A stretch of 24,160 nt of DNA from Deltaproteobacteria bacterium (lineage in GTDB: Bacteria; Desulfobacterota; Syntrophia; Syntrophales; UBA2210), in NCBI GenBank assembly GCA_011056825.1, contig DSBH01000015.1, positions 1-24,160 of the forward strand, in the 5' to 3' direction. Each line of letters opens with the position of its first letter. Position 1 is the stretch's first letter. The notes beneath the pieces were generated by a model. That model was not told where the DNA came from. It searched no databases and worked only from the letters and a program-made list of their open reading frames with translations. A program made the translations under genes and the position numbers. Below, one piece after another: positions 22,096 to 24,160 of this stretch.

Positions 22096-22287
22096 AGGGG
22101 TAAAAAACGAAAGGAGCAGGCAACCGTAAGAAAATACCATGACGCTATCGGGTGGTCGTAACTGCCTCTCCACTGGTGGATAGACAATTGCGGCCGGTTC
22201 ATACTATCGAGAGGTTAACCAAACACAGGGTGGCCCTTCGCCTGTCATTGCCCTTCTGTGCTTGTACAGCAGTCAAGAGGAGTCAAT
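22096..22287. other. Intergenic region upstream of orphan motif pair
   Basis: No convincing gene. Downstream of this begins a 17-bp activator-motif pair followed by a weakly supported small ORF and a cold-shock gene. A GG-N10-GC arrangement at 22177-22192 was considered and rejected because nothing transcribed clearly begins after it. Confidence 0.4.
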
Positions 22288-22304
22288 CGTCGGAATTCTT
22301 TACA
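22288..22304 (+). promoter_or_regulatory. 17-bp activator motif, copy c (orphan pair)
   Basis: CGTCGGAATTCTTTACA, identical to copy a at 17441 except for the first base. No PEP-CTERM gene follows. Copy d lies 88 bp downstream, nearly the same spacing as a-b (89). Confidence 0.65.
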
Positions 22305-22375
22305 ATTTCTGAATTCGAGATATATCCAATAATAACAATTTAATAGACTCTTCAAACCTGTTTTATCTCAAAAAC

Positions 22376-22392
22376 TGTCGAATTACTTTACA
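22376..22392 (+). promoter_or_regulatory. 17-bp activator motif, copy d (orphan pair)
   Basis: TGTCGAATTACTTTACA, same orientation as copy c. No intact GG-N10-GC promoter follows within the next 200 bases. The best near match (centred about 22533) has a good TTGCA -12 half but AG instead of GG at -24. Confidence 0.6.
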
Positions 22393-22497
22393 CATTCGAG
22401 ACACGCAAATCACTAATTTCCACTCGCAGGCATATGTAAGAAAGAATCAAAGCAAATAATAACTTACATGATTCAAGGCTGTTATAAAGGAAATCAC

Positions 22498-22674
22498 ATG
22501 ATATTCGTTAAAGGATCCTGCCTGAGCATATTTCTTGCAGTTTTTTCAGTGAAGATAGTGGTGACGGACATGTTCTTTTCACTAAGCCGCAAGGTGGATT
22601 GTCCACCTGTTAACAATGAGTTACACTACCAATCCCTTTATCCCGCGGATCAGGAATCTTGCCAAGGAGCATGA
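22498..22674 (+). CDS. Doubtful small ORF with signal-like N-terminus (58 aa)
   Basis: AAAGGAA lies 7 bases before the ATG at 22498. The first 25 residues are hydrophobic (FVKGSCLSIFLAVFSVKIVV), resembling a signal peptide, and the rest is polar with no recognised motif. It ends just before the start of the cold-shock gene and lies after the orphan motif pair. It may be a small exported protein, a leader peptide, or the broken 5' end of a former PEP-CTERM-type gene. Confidence 0.3.
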   Translation: MIFVKGSCLSIFLAVFSVKIVVTDMFFSLSRKVDCPPVNNELHYQSLYPADQESCQGA

Positions 22675-22678
22675 AAAA

Positions 22679-22882
22679 ATGTCCAAAGGAACAATAATTC
22701 GTTTTTATTATGATAAAGGATACGGTGTCATCGACAACGATGAAGGCGGCTTTATTTATGTCCATTACAGTGCCATGAAAGGCGAAGATTATTATCGCTT
22801 GAGGGAGGGTCAGCGTGTCACCTTCGATGTCAGGAAAAGCAAAGAAGACATATGTGCCACTAATGTGAGGACGATCCAGTGA
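22679..22882 (+). CDS. Divergent cold-shock-domain protein (67 aa)
   Basis: The start is the ATG at 22679, with CCAAGGAGC about 10 bases upstream; a longer frame from 22616 has no ribosome binding site. It has a single OB-fold cold-shock domain: KGTIIRFYYDKGYGVID (RNP1-like KGYGVI), GGFIYVHYSAM (RNP2-like), then EGQRVTFDVRKSKED and ATNVRTI. The usual aromatic KWFN block is changed to RFYYD, and the domain is more acidic than typical CspA. Such proteins bind single-stranded RNA or DNA. The gene follows a motif pair otherwise seen at a PEP-CTERM gene. A second paralogue is 175 bases downstream. Confidence 0.8.
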   Translation: MSKGTIIRFYYDKGYGVIDNDEGGFIYVHYSAMKGEDYYRLREGQRVTFDVRKSKEDICATNVRTIQ

Positions 22883-23057
22883 CGGTATAAGCCGACAGCG
22901 TGCTGATTTTATCAGATACGGAACTTCTCGGACAATCGATAGTAACCCATTCGATCTTGCTCCTTACAGTTGACCTGTCCCACAAAAAAATCGTTCTGAC
23001 ACTCAAGAATGGTGCCATGTAGGAGTCAGACGACGCGACCGAAGGAGGTTATAACAA

Positions 23058-23258
23058 ATGTCGCAGGGAACGGTTATTTTTTTCAATAATCAAACGGGAT
23101 TCGGCATTATTGCAGAAGATAAAGGTTTCAAAGTTTTTGTTCACCGAAGCGCCCTGCAAACCGAGGGATTCAAGACCTTGCAGGAAGGGCAGCGCGTCTG
23201 GTTCGACATTCAGGAAACACCGAAAGAACCTTTGGCAATAAATGTCAAATCCATCTAG
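23058..23258 (+). CDS. Divergent cold-shock-domain protein (66 aa)
   Basis: The ATG at 23058 follows GAAGGAGGT by about 8 bases. It is a one-domain OB fold: QGTVIFFNNQTGFGIIAEDKG, then a KVFVHRSAL core (RNP2-like), EGQRVWFDIQETPKE and AINVKSI. It differs from CspA-type proteins at the first RNP aromatic block (IFFNNQ). It is clearly related to the 67-residue protein upstream, sharing GT.I.F....G.G, ..VH.SA, and EGQRV.FD at the same places, but is divergent enough to be an old duplication. It has its own ribosome binding site and no visible promoter. Confidence 0.8.
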   Translation: MSQGTVIFFNNQTGFGIIAEDKGFKVFVHRSALQTEGFKTLQEGQRVWFDIQETPKEPLAINVKSI

Positions 23259-23771
23259 GAGGGACGACCGGTTACAGTCATCCGGCTTACCGATCGAGGC
23301 ACTCTGTGAGCATCCACATATTGCATGGTGGACGAGGGAAAATCCCGCCATGCAATGTACCAGCTCAGCGAACTCGTGCCTGTCGCGCGATTGTCAGACT
23401 ACGTTTCACCTCTCTGTGCATAGAAATAAGAGGCATGGCTGGGATAATAGGCATGGTGTCCGCATTCAAAATTCCAATTGATCAAACATCATACCAGAGA
23501 ACGTACTTCCGAACTGCAGTGTGAAGATCATGCACGGCACCCCGCAAACTCTTGCTCTTGACCCGGCGATGTGTACTTCCTTATGAGATTCTACTGATTT
23601 CGGATCATCGCTGCCAGCCTTGATCAATGATAACATTTCACGCATACGAACCGCCGCATGTGATTCCTTCTTCACATTTTTTACATCGGATGGTATCATC
23701 CGCCAACTGTCAGCGACATGGGTAATGACCATGGCGAAGCCGGAATTCATCCCCGGCTAAGGAGAATTATC
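23259..23771. other. Mostly gene-free interval with one strong hairpin
   Basis: No well-supported gene is seen. A 94-codon open frame on the minus strand (23466-23750) lacks a ribosome binding site and was not annotated. The interval contains the hairpin at 23321-23355. Confidence 0.45.
23321..23355. repeat. Long hairpin 63 bases after the second cold-shock gene
   Basis: TTGCATGGTGG and CCGCCATGCAA pair over 11 bases with one G-T, with further GGG/CCC pairing inside the loop. No T-run follows, so it is not a classical terminator; it may stabilise the 3' end of the cold-shock transcript. Confidence 0.5.
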
Positions 23772-24044
23772 GTGGAACTATCACGGGTAAGATTCATCAT
23801 TATTATAGTGACTGCCCTTTGTTGCGGTTGTGCCGCATTCGGGAAAAACAAAGAAGTTCAAACCTTCAGCGCTGCTTCTATTGATAAGCTCGTACCCGGG
23901 CAAACAACGGCGGCGGATGTAACCCAGATGTTCGGGGCGCCATTGCAGGTTGTCAAAATGTCCAACGGGAATGCGTATGTGTACAAACGCTCCGTTGCAA
24001 AAGGAACGGTCGTCTGGCTACTCTTAATCAGTTTCGGTAATTAG
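23772..24044 (+). CDS. BamE/SmpA-like lipoprotein, apparently truncated (90 aa)
   Basis: The start is the GTG at 23772 with AAGGAGAA about 6 bases upstream. Residues 1-19 are hydrophobic (VRFIIIIVTAL) with a cysteine cluster CCGC, a probable lipobox with Cys20 as the lipidated residue. Residues about 38-75 fit the small outer-membrane lipoprotein domain: LVPGQTTAADVTQMFGAPLQV followed by NGNAYVYKRS. Family members I recall continue after VYxxS....I.. with another beta strand (a segment after SFGN), whereas here the frame stops at TAG right after ISFGN. The following DNA begins with what looks like an insertion-sequence end, so the gene is probably interrupted. An assembly or surface role is inferred. 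Confidence 0.65.
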   Translation: MELSRVRFIIIIVTALCCGCAAFGKNKEVQTFSAASIDKLVPGQTTAADVTQMFGAPLQVVKMSNGNAYVYKRSVAKGTVVWLLLISFGN

Positions 24045-24160
24045 GGCTTGCTGAAAAAGTCATAATCCACACATTCATCATCAGGCAAGGCATGATACCG
24101 TTTATATTACACACCAAGCGCCATACTCCTGATCAGGCATAAATGCTGCCTGATGATGAG
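24045..24160. mobile_element. Possible end of an insertion sequence (partial)
   Basis: From 24046 the sequence reads GGGCTTGCTGAAAAAGTC, which resembles terminal inverted repeats of several IS families from memory. It starts directly after the early stop of the lipoprotein. CATCATCAGGCA (24076-24087) and TGCCTGATGATG (24147-24158) form a 12-bp inverted repeat within it. No transposase frame is visible before the window ends, so family and extent are unknown; an intergenic hairpin element remains possible. Confidence 0.4.

Noticed and set aside
22177..22192. GG-N10-GC sigma-54-like site
   Set aside because: It lies upstream of the orphan motif pair rather than downstream, lacks a good -24 half and has no gene right after it.
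23466..23750. 94-codon minus-strand open frame
   Set aside because: There is no ribosome binding site, no recognisable domain, and its start overlaps the control region of the lipoprotein gene. It could be a real small gene but is not supported.
1..24160. CRISPR array, rRNA or intact tRNA
   Set aside because: No regularly spaced direct repeats of array type and no complete tRNA or rRNA were seen on either strand; only the partial tRNA at 18725-18760.

Overview
The window looks like bacterial chromosome carrying an integrated element. The host is probably an anaerobic Desulfobacterota (deltaproteobacterial) lineage, possibly Syntrophales-like. This is inferred from PEP-CTERM surface proteins, sigma-54-type promoters, a fused ADP-forming acyl-CoA synthetase and what looks like a tRNA-Sec (selC) 3' fragment. 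No marker gene in the window fixes the taxonomy.

Region 1 (1-14710, minus strand, GC-rich): a lambda-type siphophage structural operon read right to left. The order is almost exactly lambda's: gpW - portal (B) - S49 protease with nested scaffold (C/Nu3) - decoration (D) - major capsid (E) - three small insert genes - FII-like joiner - Z-like - tail terminator (U) - tail tube (V) - chaperone G with a -1 frameshift G-T product on a lambda-identical GGGAAAG heptamer - tape measure (H). After it come tail-tip genes unlike lambda's, running off the left edge. Most genes overlap by 1-4 bases or are closely packed. No terminase, lysis enzyme, repressor or integrase is visible. A strong hairpin plus T-run sits just upstream of gpW, where terminase should be.

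Region 2 (about 14970-18724, AT-rich, plus strand): small secreted or surface-protein genes. It holds a signal-peptide protein, an 85-residue protein, a decayed PEP-CTERM gene, a secreted coiled-coil protein with a Gly/His-rich tail behind a good sigma-54 promoter, and an intact fibro-slime/PA14-like PEP-CTERM protein. The last has a sigma-54 promoter preceded by two copies of a 17-bp motif (TGTCGrA....CTTTACA) 89 bp apart. The region ends at 18725-18760 in a tRNA 3' fragment (T-arm, 8-nt acceptor strand, G, CCA) that fits tRNA-Sec. I read this as the displaced 3' end of selC, marking the right border of an island inserted there.

Region 3 (18761-24160): probable host backbone. It contains the selC terminator, the ADP-forming acyl-CoA synthetase (minus), an MBL-fold hydrolase (plus), a second pair of the 17-bp motif 88 bp apart but without a PEP-CTERM gene, two divergent cold-shock-domain proteins, and a BamE/SmpA-like lipoprotein that stops early where a possible insertion-sequence end begins.

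The two points most worth following up are the paired 17-bp motif plus sigma-54 architecture that appears at a PEP-CTERM gene and again, orphaned, near cold-shock genes, and the selC-type attachment remnant that makes the phage block and surface-protein block one candidate island.
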